A DNA stretch of 64,000 nucleotides from positions 496,001-560,000 of the forward strand of contig NZ_JAJALI010000001.1 of the NCBI RefSeq assembly GCF_020523795.1, given 5' to 3'. The notes under the pieces are model-generated. The model was not told the origin of the DNA, did not search any database, and saw nothing but the letters and a program-made list of their open reading frames with translations. Below are positions 38,421-48,156 of this stretch, one piece after another. The stretch's first letter is position 1; each line of letters starts with the position of its first letter. The stretch comes from Ancylobacter sp. Lp-2. Lineage in GTDB: Bacteria > Pseudomonadota > Alphaproteobacteria > Rhizobiales > Xanthobacteraceae. The position numbers were made by a program, and so were the translations under genes.

Positions 38421-40436
38421 ATGAGCGCGGACATCACCAGCGACACCGAGATCCGGGCGCTCGAGGCGGCCGCCGGGTCGCCACCGGGCGTGCCGATCGT
38501 CGAGCTCGTCGAGGTGAGCCGGCTCTATCCGAATGGCGAGACGGTGGTGCGGGCGCTCGACCGGGTGTCGCTGTCGATCTTGCCCGGCGAGTTCATCGCC
38601 ATCATGGGGCAGTCCGGTTCGGGCAAGTCGACGCTGATGAACATCGTCGGCTGCCTCGACCGGCCGAGCAATGGCCGCTACCGCGTCGCCGGGGTCGATG
38701 TCGCCGGGCTCGATCCCGACGCGCTGGCGCATCTGCGCTGTGCCACCTTCGGTTTCGTGTTCCAGCGCTACAATCTGCTGCCGAGCCTGACGGCGGCGGA
38801 GAATGTCGAGATTCCCGCCATCTATGCCGGCTTGCCCAAGGAGCGACGGGTGTCGCGTGCCCATGCCCTGCTCGCCCGGCTCGGCCTCGCCGAGCGCGCC
38901 GAGCACCGGCCGAGCCAGCTCTCCGGCGGCCAGCAGCAGCGCGTCTCCATCGCCCGCGCGCTGATGAACGCCGCGCCGGTGATCCTCGCCGACGAGCCGA
39001 CCGGCGCGCTGGACAGCCGCTCCGGCGAGGAGGTGCTGGCGCTGCTCACCGAGCTGAACGCCGAGGGCCACACCGTCATCCTCATCACCCACGACGCCGA
39101 GGTGGCGGCGCATGCAAGGCGCATCGTGCGCTTCCAGGACGGGCATATCGTCTCCGACGAGCCGACGCCCCGCGCGGCGCTGCCTCCGCCCTCCGCCCCG
39201 CCGAAGCCGGCCGGCCATCTGGAAGAGCGTGGCGGTCTCGCCCGCTTCGTGCCGGATCTCGCCGAGGCGGTGCGCATGGCCTTCGCCTCCATGTACGCCA
39301 ACCTGTTCCGCACCGTGCTGACGTTGCTCGGCATTGTCATCGGCGTCGCCTCGGTGATCACCATGCTGGCGGTGGGCGATGGCGGCAAGAAGCAGGTGCT
39401 GGAGCGCATCGCCCAGATCGGCACCAACCTTTTGATCGTCCGGCCGGGAGCGGTGGGCATCCGCACCTCCGGCGACAATGCCACGCTGCTGCCGGAGGAC
39501 GCCGATGCGCTGCGCGTCATCCCCGGCCTCGGCGCGGTGGCGCCGGAGCGCACCGGCCGCTACACCATGCGCTTCGGCTCCGAGGATTATTTCACCCAGA
39601 TCACCGGCACCACGGCCGACTATCTCGCTGCGCGCGACTGGCCGATGGAGCGCGGGGTGATGTTCTCCGCCGACGACGTGAAAGCCTATGCGCCGGTGCT
39701 GGTGTTAGGACAGACCGTCGCCCGCAACCTGTTCGGCGAGGACGACCCGATCGGCCGCTACGTGCTGGTCAAGAACGTGCCGTACCAGGTGATCGGCATT
39801 CTCGGCGCGCGCGGTGCCAACGCCTTCGGCCAGGACCAGGACGACGTGGCGCTGGTACCGCTCTCCACCGGCTTCGTGCGGGTGTTCGGCCGCCGCTTCG
39901 TCAATTCGGTGACGCTGAAGGTGGACGACGCCGCCAACATCCCCGCCGTCGAGCGCGAGGTGACGCGCATCCTCAGCGAGCGCCACCAGGCCGAGGACTT
40001 CCAGGTCCGCAACACCGCGCAGTTCCTCGAAACCGCGGTGGCGACGCAGGAGACGCTGACGCTGGTGCTGGGCTGCGTCGCGGCGATCTCGCTGATCGTC
40101 GCCGGCATCGGGGTGATGAACATTATGCTGGTGAGCGTCACCGAGCGCACCCGCGAGATCGGTATCCGCATGGCGACCGGCGCGCGCATGAGCAACATCA
40201 TGCTGCAGTTCAACACCGAGGCGCTGGTGGTGTGCGGCGTCGGCGGCGCCGTCGGCGTGGTGCTGGGCCTCGGCGCGGCGGTGGTGCTGGGGATGCTGGG
40301 CGTCAACATCGTGCTGTCACTGCTGCCGCCGCTGCTCGCCTTCGGCTGCGCCTTCCTCACCGGGCTGATCTTCGGCTATCTGCCGGCGCGCAAGGCGGCG
40401 GGGATGGATCCCGTGGTGGCGCTCGCCTACGAATAG
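38421..40436 (+). CDS. macB: MacB-type ABC transporter, ATPase-permease fusion
   Basis: A 671-residue single chain joining an ABC ATPase to an FtsX-like permease. Walker A is GQSGSGKST, the signature LSGGQQQR, and Walker [13 protein letters not shown]. The permease has one helix before a large periplasmic domain ([20 protein letters not shown]) and three helices after it. Such MacB proteins export macrolides, lipopeptides or toxins using the adaptor as a partner. The ATG at 38421 is used; a GTG at 38412 is possible. The substrate is unknown. Confidence 0.93.
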   Translation: MSADITSDTEIRALEAAAGSPPGVPIVELVEVSRLYPNGETVVRALDRVSLSILPGEFIAIMGQSGSGKSTLMNIVGCLDRPSNGRYRVAGVDVAGLDPDALAHLRCATFGFVFQRYNLLPSLTAAENVEIPAIYAGLPKERRVSRAHALLARLGLAERAEHRPSQLSGGQQQRVSIARALMNAAPVILADEPTGALDSRSGEEVLALLTELNAEGHTVILITHDAEVAAHARRIVRFQDGHIVSDEPTPRAALPPPSAPPKPAGHLEERGGLARFVPDLAEAVRMAFASMYANLFRTVLTLLGIVIGVASVITMLAVGDGGKKQVLERIAQIGTNLLIVRPGAVGIRTSGDNATLLPEDADALRVIPGLGAVAPERTGRYTMRFGSEDYFTQITGTTADYLAARDWPMERGVMFSADDVKAYAPVLVLGQTVARNLFGEDDPIGRYVLVKNVPYQVIGILGARGANAFGQDQDDVALVPLSTGFVRVFGRRFVNSVTLKVDDAANIPAVEREVTRILSERHQAEDFQVRNTAQFLETAVATQETLTLVLGCVAAISLIVAGIGVMNIMLVSVTERTREIGIRMATGARMSNIMLQFNTEALVVCGVGGAVGVVLGLGAAVVLGMLGVNIVLSLLPPLLAFGCAFLTGLIFGYLPARKAAGMDPVVALAYE

Positions 40437-40597
40437 GCGGGTTTCCGGTCCGCTGGTCCTCTTATGTCGCCCTCCGTTCGAGGCGCCCTGTTGGAGGCGC
40501 CCGATTCGCAGCGCCCTCTTGCCCCGAGGGGCGTGGTCGTCTAGGCGAAGCGCGGATCGGATGACGCGCAGCCGGGTGGCGCAAAGGGAGACGAGGC

Positions 40598-41863
40598 ATG
40601 AAGGTTCTGCTGCTGGGTTCGGGCGGCCGCGAGCATGCACTCGCCTGGAAGCTGGCGCAGAGCCCGTCGCTCACCGCGCTGATCGCCATTCCCGGCAATC
40701 CGGGCATCGCCGAGCATGCCCGCTGCATTGAGACCATCCCGCTCACCGACCATGACGCCATCGTCTCGGTCTGCGCCGCCGAGAAGATCGACCTGGTGGT
40801 GGTCGGCCCCGAGGCGCCGCTGGTCGATGGCATTACCGACCGGCTGACCGCCGAGGGCATCAACGTGTTCGGCCCGCGCCGGGTGGCCGCGCAGCTGGAA
40901 GGCTCCAAGCTGTTCACCAAGGAGCTGTGCCGCCAGCACGACATCCCGACCGCCGCCTTCGGTCGCTTCTCGCAGGCGGAGGCCGCGCGCGACTTCGTGC
41001 GCCGGCGCGGCGCGCCGATCGTGCTGAAGGCGGACGGGCTGATGGCCGGCAAGGGCGTCGTCGTCGCCATGACGCTGGAGGAGGCGCTCGCCGCCGTCGA
41101 CGAGGTGTTCGCCATGGGCACCCCCGGCACCGAGATCCTCATCGAGGAATTCCTCGAAGGCGAGGAAGTGAGCTTCTTCTGCCTGGTCGACGGCGAGACG
41201 GTGCTGCCCTTCGGCTCGGCGCAGGACCACAAGCGCGCCTTCGACGGCGACCAGGGGCCGAACACCGGCGGCATGGGCGCCTATTCGCCGGCGCCGGTGT
41301 TCACCGCCGAGATGGAGCGCCGCACGCTCGCCGAGATCGTCAAGCCGACCGCCCGCGCGCTGGCCGACGGCGACAGCCCCTATCGCGGCGTGCTGTTCGC
41401 CGGGCTGATGATCACCATCGATGGGCCCAAGCTCATTGAATACAATGTCCGCTTCGGCGACCCGGAGTGCCAGGTGCTGATGCTGCGGCTGGAGGGCGAC
41501 CTGCTGGAGCTGCTTTACGCCACCGCCACCGGCGCGCTGGCCGATGAGCGGGTGTCGATGGCGCCGGACGCCGCCATCACCGTGGTCATGGCCGCGCGCG
41601 GCTATCCCGGCTCCTATGAGAAGGGCACGCCGATCAACGGCGTCGAGGTCGCCGGCGCGACGCCGGGCGTGCATGTCTTCCACGCCGGCACGCGGCGCGA
41701 GGGCACGCAGCTACTGGCCAATGGCGGGCGTGTGCTCAACGTCACCGCCATCGGCGCCAATGTCGCCGAGGCGCGCGAGCGTGCCTATGACGCGGTGGCG
41801 CGCATCGACTGGCCGGAAGGCTTCTGCCGCTCCGACATTGCCTGGCGGGCGCTGGCGGAATAG
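40598..41863 (+). CDS. purD: Phosphoribosylamine-glycine ligase
   Basis: PurD (421 residues) performs the second step of purine synthesis, joining glycine to phosphoribosylamine with ATP. Family motifs are the N-terminal [17 protein letters not shown], the ATP-grasp loop [15 protein letters not shown], and the glycine-rich [14 protein letters not shown] 160-base gap separates it from macB and no neighbouring pur genes are present. Gene symbol and function are secure. Confidence 0.96.
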   Translation: MKVLLLGSGGREHALAWKLAQSPSLTALIAIPGNPGIAEHARCIETIPLTDHDAIVSVCAAEKIDLVVVGPEAPLVDGITDRLTAEGINVFGPRRVAAQLEGSKLFTKELCRQHDIPTAAFGRFSQAEAARDFVRRRGAPIVLKADGLMAGKGVVVAMTLEEALAAVDEVFAMGTPGTEILIEEFLEGEEVSFFCLVDGETVLPFGSAQDHKRAFDGDQGPNTGGMGAYSPAPVFTAEMERRTLAEIVKPTARALADGDSPYRGVLFAGLMITIDGPKLIEYNVRFGDPECQVLMLRLEGDLLELLYATATGALADERVSMAPDAAITVVMAARGYPGSYEKGTPINGVEVAGATPGVHVFHAGTRREGTQLLANGGRVLNVTAIGANVAEARERAYDAVARIDWPEGFCRSDIAWRALAE

Positions 41864-41889
41864 GCGCCGGGCGTATCGGCCGGCGTGTC

Positions 41890-42852
41890 ATGGAAACTAC
41901 CGCGGCCGTTCAAACAAATGCCGCGGAATCGTGCGAGACAGCCGCCATGGACGATCCTCACGCCGCGCGCGGACGTCACGCGCCGCCTCACGAACCGGTT
42001 CTTTCCTCGCATGGCGTTCCCGTCGCCGGGCGCGAGCCTTCGCTCGCCGTGGCGCTGGGCTCGGGCGGCGCGCGCGGGCTATCGCACATTCTGGTGCTGG
42101 AGGCGCTGGACGAGCTCGGTATCCGCCCGGTCGCCATTGCCGGTGCCTCGATCGGCGCGCTGATCGGCGCCGCCTATGCCTCCGGCATCCCGGCGCTGGA
42201 GCTCCGCCACATGGTGTCGGGCCTGATGAAGGATCGCGGCGAGGTGATGCGGCGTCTGCTCGCCGCGCGGGTCGGGCGCATCGCCGATTTGTTCGGCGGG
42301 CTGGGCAATCCGGTGTTGCTCGATGCCGAGAAGTTCCTCGAAGGGTTCTTGCCCGCTTCGGTGCCGGAGCGTTTCGACGAGCTGGCGATCCCCCTGCATG
42401 TAGTTGCCACCAATTACTGGGCCCGGCGCGAGCAGGTGATGCACTCCGGCGATATCCGCCCGGCGGTGGCGGCCTCGCTGGCGATCCCCGGGCTGATCCG
42501 CCCGGTGGTGCATGGTGGCCATACGCTGGTTGATGGTGGCGCGGTCAACCCGCTGCCCTTCGACCTGTTGCGGCTGCGCGCCGACAAGGTGCTGGCGGTG
42601 GACATCACCGGCGGTCCGGGCGGCGAGGTGCGCGGCGTGCCCCGTCCCTTCGACGCCATGTTCGCGGCGCTGCAGATCATGGCCGGCTCGATCGTCGCCG
42701 AGAAGCTGAAATCCGGCGCGCCGGACATACTGATCCGGCCCAATGTCGACAATTTCCGCGTGCTGGACTTCTTCCGCGCCGCCGCGATCTTCAAGGCGGC
42801 CGAGCCGGTGAAGGACGAGGTGAAGCGCCGCGTCGAGGCGGTGCTGGCGTAG
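41890..42852 (+). CDS. Patatin-like phospholipase family protein
   Basis: A 320-residue serine hydrolase with a Ser-Asp dyad: the oxyanion segment GSGGARG (residues 57-63), the nucleophile S87 in GASIG, and the aspartate in VDGGAVNP. It resembles the RssA-type bacterial patatins. No signal peptide is seen, so it is likely cytoplasmic or membrane-associated. The ATG at 41890 gives a hydrophilic leader of about 50 residues; 41947 is an alternative start and neither has a clear ribosome binding site. It is downstream of purD by 26 bases. Confidence 0.88.
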   Translation: METTAAVQTNAAESCETAAMDDPHAARGRHAPPHEPVLSSHGVPVAGREPSLAVALGSGGARGLSHILVLEALDELGIRPVAIAGASIGALIGAAYASGIPALELRHMVSGLMKDRGEVMRRLLAARVGRIADLFGGLGNPVLLDAEKFLEGFLPASVPERFDELAIPLHVVATNYWARREQVMHSGDIRPAVAASLAIPGLIRPVVHGGHTLVDGGAVNPLPFDLLRLRADKVLAVDITGGPGGEVRGVPRPFDAMFAALQIMAGSIVAEKLKSGAPDILIRPNVDNFRVLDFFRAAAIFKAAEPVKDEVKRRVEAVLA

Positions 42853-42867
42853 TCGCCTCCCTTTAGG

Positions 42868-43296
42868 CTAGCGTCGCGCGGAAAAGAACGATTTCAGCAG
42901 CGTCGCAGCCTCGGTTGCCCCGATCCCGTCATAGATCTCCGGCACATGGTGGCAGGTGGGCGCCGAGAAGAAGCGCACGCCGGATTCGACTGCCCCGCCC
43001 TTGGGGTCGGCGGCGCCGTAATATAGCCGGCGCAGCCGGGCCCAGGCGATGACGCCGGTGCACATGGTGCAGGGCTCCAGCGTCACATAGAGATCGCAGT
43101 CGGAGAGCCGGTCGGTGCCTAGACGCGCCGCCGCCTGACGGATCGCCAGCATCTCGGCATGCGCCGAGGGATCGGCGAGTTCACGGGTGCGGTTGCCGTC
43201 CGCTGCCACGATGTCGCCTTCGCGTACCACCACCGCGCCGACCGGCACCTCGCCGCGCTCGGCGGCCTTTCTCGCTTCCTGAAGCGCCCGATCCAT
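42868..43296 (-). CDS. tadA: tRNA-specific adenosine deaminase
   Basis: TadA converts A34 to inosine in the anticodon of tRNA-Arg(ACG). The 142-residue zinc enzyme has the HAE motif (H46, E48) and the PCxxC ligands C76 and C79 in LEPCTMCTG. The start at 43296 (MDRALQEARKAAERGEVPVG) matches the family; a much longer open frame upstream overlaps the divergent rluB leader and is not used. It converges on the patatin gene with a 15-base gap. Confidence 0.94.
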   Translation of the reverse strand: MDRALQEARKAAERGEVPVGAVVVREGDIVAADGNRTRELADPSAHAEMLAIRQAAARLGTDRLSDCDLYVTLEPCTMCTGVIAWARLRRLYYGAADPKGGAVESGVRFFSAPTCHHVPEIYDGIGATEAATLLKSFFSARR

Positions 43297-43415
43297 GAAA
43301 TCGGGCCGTGCCGGGTGGCTCTTCTCGTCGTCGTTCAACCGTTCGTGTCCCAAATGCTCGCGTCCGCGCCAAGGACGTGATAGCACCGCCGACCAAAGTT
43401 TCGGATATTTCCCAA

Positions 43416-45800
43416 ATGGCCAAAATGCCCCCGCGCAATCCGCCGCGTCCGCCCGCCGCGCCCCGCAAGGAACAAAACCGCGTGCCGCGCGCACCGCGCA
43501 ACCTTGCCCCCGCCGAGCCGAAGGAGGCGGAGCGCGTCGCCAAGGTGATCGCCCGAGCCGGCCTTGGCTCGCGCCGCGAGATCGAGGAGTGGATCGGCGA
43601 GGGCCGGGTGGCGGTGAATGGCGAGGTGCTCGACACCCCCGCCCGCACCGTGACGGCGGAGGACGCGATCACCGTCGACGGCCGCCCGCTGCCGGCCAAG
43701 GAGCGCACGCGGCTATTCCTCTACCATAAGCCCAAGGGCGTGGTGACCACCAATTTCGATCCCGAGGGGCGCCCGACCCTGTTCGAGATCCTGCCCGAGG
43801 GCCTGCCGCGCCTGGTCTCGGTTGGCCGGCTCGACCTCAATACCGAAGGCCTGATCCTGCTCACCAATGATGGCGGCCTGTCGCGGGTGCTGGAGCTGCC
43901 GGAGACCGGCTGGCTGCGCCGCTACCGCGTGCGCGCCAAGGGTGAGATCACCCAGGACAAGCTCGACGCGCTGATCGGCGGCATCACCGTCGACGGCGTG
44001 CATTACGGTCCGATCGAGGCGGTGCTGGACCGGGTGCAGGGCGCCAATTCCTGGCTGACGCTGGCGCTGCGCGAGGGCAAGAACCGCGAAGTGCGTAATG
44101 TCCTCGGTTCGCTCGGCCTCGAGGTGAACCGGCTGATCCGCCTGTCCTACGGCCCGTTCCAGCTCGGCGAGATCGCGCAGGGCGCCGTCGATGAAGTGCG
44201 CACCCGTGTGCTCGCCGACCAGCTCGGCCCCGAACTGTCCGCCGCTGCCGCCGCCGATTTCGACGGCCCGCTTTTCGTCTATGACGGCTCGGACGAGGAG
44301 GCGCCGCGTCCGCCGGCGCGTGGCAAGGCGGCGCGCTATGCCAAGCCGGAAGGCGCTGAGGACCGGCATCGCCGCAAGCCGATCGACACCGAGGCAAGCG
44401 CCGAGCGCCAGGTGACCGCCGGGATCGTCGCCGACCGCAAGGGCCGCAAGGTGCTGGTGCAGCGGGTGAAGAGCAACGCGCCGGAGCCGGAGCCCGAGCG
44501 GGCGCCGCCGCGCGGCCGCCGCGCCGAGGGCGAGCGTCCGTTCCGCAAGCGTGAGGATGGCGACCGGCCGTTCCGCAAGCGCGACGGCGAGGAGCCTCCC
44601 GCCCGTGGTCCGCGCCGCGAGGAGGGGGGCGAGCGCACCTTCCGCCCGCGTCCGCCGCGCGAGGAGGGCGAGCGCGCCGAGCGCCCGTTCCGTCCGCGCG
44701 ACGAGCGTCCGGATGGCGAGCGTCCGTCCCGCGCCCGCAGCGAGCGTCCGCGCCGCGAGGATGGCGAGCGTCCGTTCCGCAGCCGCGACGGCGAGGAGCG
44801 TCCCGCCCGTGGACCGCGTCGCGAGGAGGGCGGTGAGCGCAGCTTCCGTCCGCGTCCGCCACGTGAGGAGGGCGAGCGCGCCGAGCGTCCGTTCCGTCCG
44901 CGCGCCGAACGCCCGGAGGGTGAGCGCTCGTTCCGTGCCCGTAGCGAGCGTCCGCGCCGCGACGAGGAAGGCGGCGAGCGCAGCTTCCGTCCGCGTCGCG
45001 AGGATGGCGAGCGTCCGTTCCGCAGCCGCGACGGCGAGGAGCGTCCCGCCCGTGCCCCGCGTCGCGAGGAAGGCGAGCGCACCGAGCGCGCTTTCCGTCC
45101 GCGCACGCCGCGCGAGGAAGCCGCGGCCGCCCGGCCCTTCCGCTCGCGTTCCGACGAGGGCGGTTTCCGCTCGCGCGAGCAGGGTGAGCGTCCGTCTCGC
45201 TCCCGTCCGCCCCGTGAGGAGGGGGAACGCGGCGAACGTCCCTTCCGTCCGCGTGGCGAGCGTGTGGAGGGTGAACGTCCCTTCCGTCCCCGTGCTGACC
45301 GGCCGGAGGGCGACCGTCCCTTCCGCAAGCGGGAAGAGGGCGAGCGTCCGTTCCGTTCCCGCGATGGCGAGGAGCGGCCGGCGCGTGCGCCGCGTCGCGA
45401 GCAGGGCGAGCGCCCGTTCCGCGAGCGCTCCTTCCGCGGCGAGGGCAGCGACCGGCCCTATAGCGGCCGGGTGAAGTCGGAGGAGACCGGGCGCGGCCGT
45501 CCGTTCCGCTCCGGCGAAGACGGCGAGCGTCGCGAGGGCCGCCCCGGTGCCGGTGGCAAGAGTGCCGGCGGCAAGACCTATGGTGCGAAGAACTTCGCCG
45601 GCGACAAGCCGCGCGGTGAGCGCGCCTTTGGCGACAAGCCCGGCGGGCGCCCCGCCGGCAAGTTCGCCGGCAAGCCGGGCGGCGGCAAAGGTTTCGGCGG
45701 AAAGGGCTCCGGCGGCAAGCCCGGCGGTGGCAAGCCGCGCGGGGACCGGCCGTCTGGCGGCCCGTCGAAGCCACGCGGCCCGCGTACGCCGCGTAGCTGA
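43416..45800 (+). CDS. rluB: RluB-type rRNA pseudouridine synthase with long Arg/Glu-rich tail
   Basis: The N-terminal 300 or so residues are a complete pseudouridine synthase: an S4 domain (VAKVIARAGLGSRREIEEWI) and the catalytic core with the aspartate in VGRLDLNTEGLILLTNDG and the KNREVRNVL motif. It probably modifies 23S rRNA near position 2605. About 450 residues then follow of low-complexity sequence built from units such as GERPFRSRDGEERPAR and EEGERAERPFRPR, and a Gly/Lys-rich end. The tail is disordered and strongly basic, a likely RNA-binding region. The total of 794 residues is far longer than the 290 of E. coli RluB. The ATG at 43416 is used. Confidence 0.9.
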   Translation: MAKMPPRNPPRPPAAPRKEQNRVPRAPRNLAPAEPKEAERVAKVIARAGLGSRREIEEWIGEGRVAVNGEVLDTPARTVTAEDAITVDGRPLPAKERTRLFLYHKPKGVVTTNFDPEGRPTLFEILPEGLPRLVSVGRLDLNTEGLILLTNDGGLSRVLELPETGWLRRYRVRAKGEITQDKLDALIGGITVDGVHYGPIEAVLDRVQGANSWLTLALREGKNREVRNVLGSLGLEVNRLIRLSYGPFQLGEIAQGAVDEVRTRVLADQLGPELSAAAAADFDGPLFVYDGSDEEAPRPPARGKAARYAKPEGAEDRHRRKPIDTEASAERQVTAGIVADRKGRKVLVQRVKSNAPEPEPERAPPRGRRAEGERPFRKREDGDRPFRKRDGEEPPARGPRREEGGERTFRPRPPREEGERAERPFRPRDERPDGERPSRARSERPRREDGERPFRSRDGEERPARGPRREEGGERSFRPRPPREEGERAERPFRPRAERPEGERSFRARSERPRRDEEGGERSFRPRREDGERPFRSRDGEERPARAPRREEGERTERAFRPRTPREEAAAARPFRSRSDEGGFRSREQGERPSRSRPPREEGERGERPFRPRGERVEGERPFRPRADRPEGDRPFRKREEGERPFRSRDGEERPARAPRREQGERPFRERSFRGEGSDRPYSGRVKSEETGRGRPFRSGEDGERREGRPGAGGKSAGGKTYGAKNFAGDKPRGERAFGDKPGGRPAGKFAGKPGGGKGFGGKGSGGKPGGGKPRGDRPSGGPSKPRGPRTPRS
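44754..45054. repeat. Near-identical repeats inside the pseudouridine synthase tail
   Basis: A 58-base block at 44754-44811 recurs identically at 44997-45054, an offset of 243 bases (81 codons, in frame). Shorter degenerate copies cover about 44520-45430. The repeats encode Arg/Glu/Pro-rich units, and loss or gain of whole units would keep the frame. Confidence 0.8.
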
Positions 45801-45817
45801 CCGCGGGAAGGCGGGCG

Positions 45818-46387
45818 ATGCGCATCGTCGGCGGCCGTTTTGGCGGCCGGCCCCTGCGGGGGCCGAGCTCCAGCGCGACCCGTCCCACCACCGACCGGCT
45901 GCGCGAGGCGTTGTTCAACGTCCTCGCGCATGCCTATGACGACGCGGCCGACGGCGCGCGAGTGCTGGATCTGTTCGCCGGCACCGGCGCGCTTGGCCTC
46001 GAGGCCTTGTCGCGCGGGGCGAAATTTGTGGTGTTCGTCGAGGAGGCGTCCGAACCGCGCGGGCTGATCCGGGCCAATATCGAGGCGCTCGGGCTCGGCG
46101 GCATCACCCGCATCTTCCGTCGGGACGCGACCAAGCTTGGCACCGCCTTCGCCAGCGACGCCTTCGACCTCGTCTTCTGCGACCCGCCCTATGGCCACGG
46201 CCTCGCCGAGAAGGCGCTGGAGGGCGCGCGTGACGGTGGCTGGCTGGCACCGGGCGCGCTCGTTCTCGTCGAGGAAGCCGTGCAGTCCGGCTTCACGCCG
46301 CCGGACGGCTTCACCGAGCTTGAGCGCCGGCGCTACGACACCACCGAGGTGGTCTTCCTGCGCGCCCCGGGCGGCGCGGCCGATTAG
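45818..46387 (+). CDS. rsmD: 16S rRNA (guanine(966)-N2)-methyltransferase
   Basis: RsmD methylates G966 of 16S rRNA. The 189-residue protein starts MRIVGGRFGGRPL, with RPTTDRLREALFNVL, the SAM motif VLDLFAGTGALGLEAL and the catalytic FCDPPYG. It follows rluB by 17 bases and the two rRNA-modifying enzymes probably share a transcript. It converges on the hydrolase gene with a 12-base gap. Confidence 0.95.
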   Translation: MRIVGGRFGGRPLRGPSSSATRPTTDRLREALFNVLAHAYDDAADGARVLDLFAGTGALGLEALSRGAKFVVFVEEASEPRGLIRANIEALGLGGITRIFRRDATKLGTAFASDAFDLVFCDPPYGHGLAEKALEGARDGGWLAPGALVLVEEAVQSGFTPPDGFTELERRRYDTTEVVFLRAPGGAAD

Positions 46388-46399
46388 CGGCCGGGCGTC

Positions 46400-47182
46400 C
46401 TAGAGCGAGGCCACGGCGGCGAGCAGGCGCTCGATGTCCTCCGGACGCGACAGCCGATGGTCGCCGTCCTTGACCAGCGTCGCCACCACGTCGTCCTCGG
46501 CGAGGCAGGTGACCAGCTTCATCGCGTGGCGCCACGGCACCACGTCGTCGGCGACACCCTGAAGGATCCGCACCGGGCAGCCGACCGCGAAGGGTTCGCC
46601 GAGCACCATGTGCCGTCGCCCGTCCTCGATCAGCTTCAGGGTGATCGGGCTGCTTCCATGCTCGGATTCGCGGTACCAGACGCCTTTCTCGACCAGTTCG
46701 GTGCGAATTTCCGGCGTCATCGCCTTCCACATCAGCTCTTCGGTGAAGTCCGGCGCCGGGGCGATCAGCACAAGGCCGGCGAGCCGTTTGTCGCCCCGCG
46801 CGGCAAGCGCCCGCGCCAGCAGCAGTGAGATCCAGCCGCCCATCGAGGAGCCGACGACGATCTGCGGCCCTTGGGTGCAGCGGTCGAACACCGCGACCGC
46901 ATCCTCGGCCCAGTCGGAGATCGTGCCGTCGATGAAGTCGCCGCCGGATTCGCCATGGCCGGAATAGTCGAACCGCACCACCTGGCGGCCCTGGGCGGCG
47001 CCCCATTTCGCCAGTTCCTCGGCCTTGGTGCCGCGCATGTCCGAGAGATAGCCGCCGCACCACAACAGGCCGGGGGCGCCCTCCTCGCTGCGCCCCGGCG
47101 TCGTGCGCACCGCGATGCGTCGCGCCGGCTGGCCGACATCGATGAAGCGCGCCTCGGTGAGATCCGGCGTGTCGTCGGCCAT
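46400..47182 (-). CDS. Alpha/beta hydrolase
   Basis: A 260-residue serine hydrolase without signal peptide. The nucleophile elbow is GSSMGGW, the acid is probably in GVADDVVPW and the histidine in DGDHRLSRPED. RFDYSGHGES is the typical second conserved loop. The overall pattern is close to the group that includes the eukaryotic ABHD10 thioesterases, so a thioesterase or carboxylesterase activity is likely. The substrate is not evident from context; it is divergent from infC. Confidence 0.85.
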   Translation of the reverse strand: MADDTPDLTEARFIDVGQPARRIAVRTTPGRSEEGAPGLLWCGGYLSDMRGTKAEELAKWGAAQGRQVVRFDYSGHGESGGDFIDGTISDWAEDAVAVFDRCTQGPQIVVGSSMGGWISLLLARALAARGDKRLAGLVLIAPAPDFTEELMWKAMTPEIRTELVEKGVWYRESEHGSSPITLKLIEDGRRHMVLGEPFAVGCPVRILQGVADDVVPWRHAMKLVTCLAEDDVVATLVKDGDHRLSRPEDIERLLAAVASL

Positions 47183-47331
47183 TCGCGTCCTCGCTGCCCC
47201 GTGTCCATGAGTGTGCCGACCCGGCGGAATCGGCCGGCCAGCGACGCACTCAAGGCGTCGCGGATGCCGAAAAGCAACATCAAAAGGCAGGGTTGCGGAG
47301 GAAATTGCTCATTATCGCGGCTTTCCGGCCT

Positions 47332-47348
47332 TCTTACCTAAGGTAAGA
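47332..47348. promoter_or_regulatory. 17-bp palindrome in the infC upstream region
   Basis: TCTTACCT-A-AGGTAAGA is a perfect palindrome with eight-base arms and one central base, lying 125 bases before the infC start and 150 bases before the divergent hydrolase gene. It is AT-rich compared with its surroundings and has the form of an operator for a dimeric regulator. TTGACT follows at 47352. No binding protein can be named. Confidence 0.45.
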
Positions 47349-47473
47349 CCGTTGACTTCCGCCGGGTTTGTACCGATGTTCTGCGACCGTTTTACACGCG
47401 CGTGAGCGAGCCGGCCGGCCTGTCCCGAGACGCGCGGTGAGATGTATCCGGAACGTCAGAGGAGAAGACCCCC

Positions 47474-48010
47474 ATTCGTCGCCCCATGAGAGCCGCCGTG
47501 CCTGAGAAGGAAGGCCCGCGCGTCAACGAAGACATCCGTATCCGTGAAGTCCAGCTCATCGACCAGGACGGGCAGAATCGCGGCGTCGTGCCGACGCGCG
47601 ATGCCATTGCCCTGGCGCAGGAAGCTGGCCTCGATCTCGTCGAGATCGCGCCGAACTCGGTACCGCCTGTCTGCAAGATCCTCGATTACGGCCGCTTCAA
47701 GTACCAGAACCAGAAGAAGGCCAGCGAGGCGCGCAAAAAGCAGCACGTCGTCGAGATCAAGGAAATCAAGCTGCGTCCCGGCATCGACACCCATGACTAC
47801 GAGGTGAAGATGAAGGCGATCCACCGCTTTTTCGAGGAAGGCGACAAGGTGAAGGTCACCCTGCGCTTCCGCGGTCGCGAGATGGCGCACCAGGAGCTCG
47901 GCTACAAGCTGCTCAACAAGGTCAAGGAAGAGCTGGCCCCGATCGCCAAGGTCGAGTCCGAGCCGCTGCTGGAAGGCCGGCAGATGATCATGGTGCTGGC
48001 GCCGCGCTGA
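47474..48010 (+). CDS. infC: Translation initiation factor IF-3, AUU start
   Basis: IF-3 (178 residues) keeps the 30S subunit free and checks initiator tRNA and start codon. The N-domain ([19 protein letters not shown]) and C-domain ([16 protein letters not shown]) are typical. The start is taken as ATT at 47474: AGAGGAGA at 47458-47465 puts a strong ribosome binding site nine bases from it. The first ATG, at 47486, is 21 bases from it, too far. The reading then starts (I)[15 protein letters not shown], as in relatives. AUU is the known start of E. coli infC and lets IF-3 repress its own translation. rpmI and rplT, its usual partners, do not follow. Confidence 0.93.
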   Translation: MRRPMRAAVPEKEGPRVNEDIRIREVQLIDQDGQNRGVVPTRDAIALAQEAGLDLVEIAPNSVPPVCKILDYGRFKYQNQKKASEARKKQHVVEIKEIKLRPGIDTHDYEVKMKAIHRFFEEGDKVKVTLRFRGREMAHQELGYKLLNKVKEELAPIAKVESEPLLEGRQMIMVLAPR

Positions 48011-48156
48011 GCGCGGCCGCCCGTCGCCGATCCCTGTTTCACGCGACAGCAACCGGGCCCTGGCGGGCGCCGGTGCTTTCGCACGTCCGCAGGATGGGCT
48101 CGTGCGGCGGCTCCATCGGTGTCCCCGCCATCCGGCGTAGGGGAGACCGGTAGAAC

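Noticed and set aside
43297-43494. Longer tadA with an N-terminal extension of 66 residues
   Set aside because: The extension crosses the start of the divergent rluB gene and has no match to the TadA family; the internal ATG gives the standard N-terminus.
44500-45450. Repeats in the pseudouridine synthase tail as a CRISPR array or non-coding tandem repeat
   Set aside because: The units are unequal, in frame and encode Arg/Glu-rich protein; there are no unique spacers of constant length.
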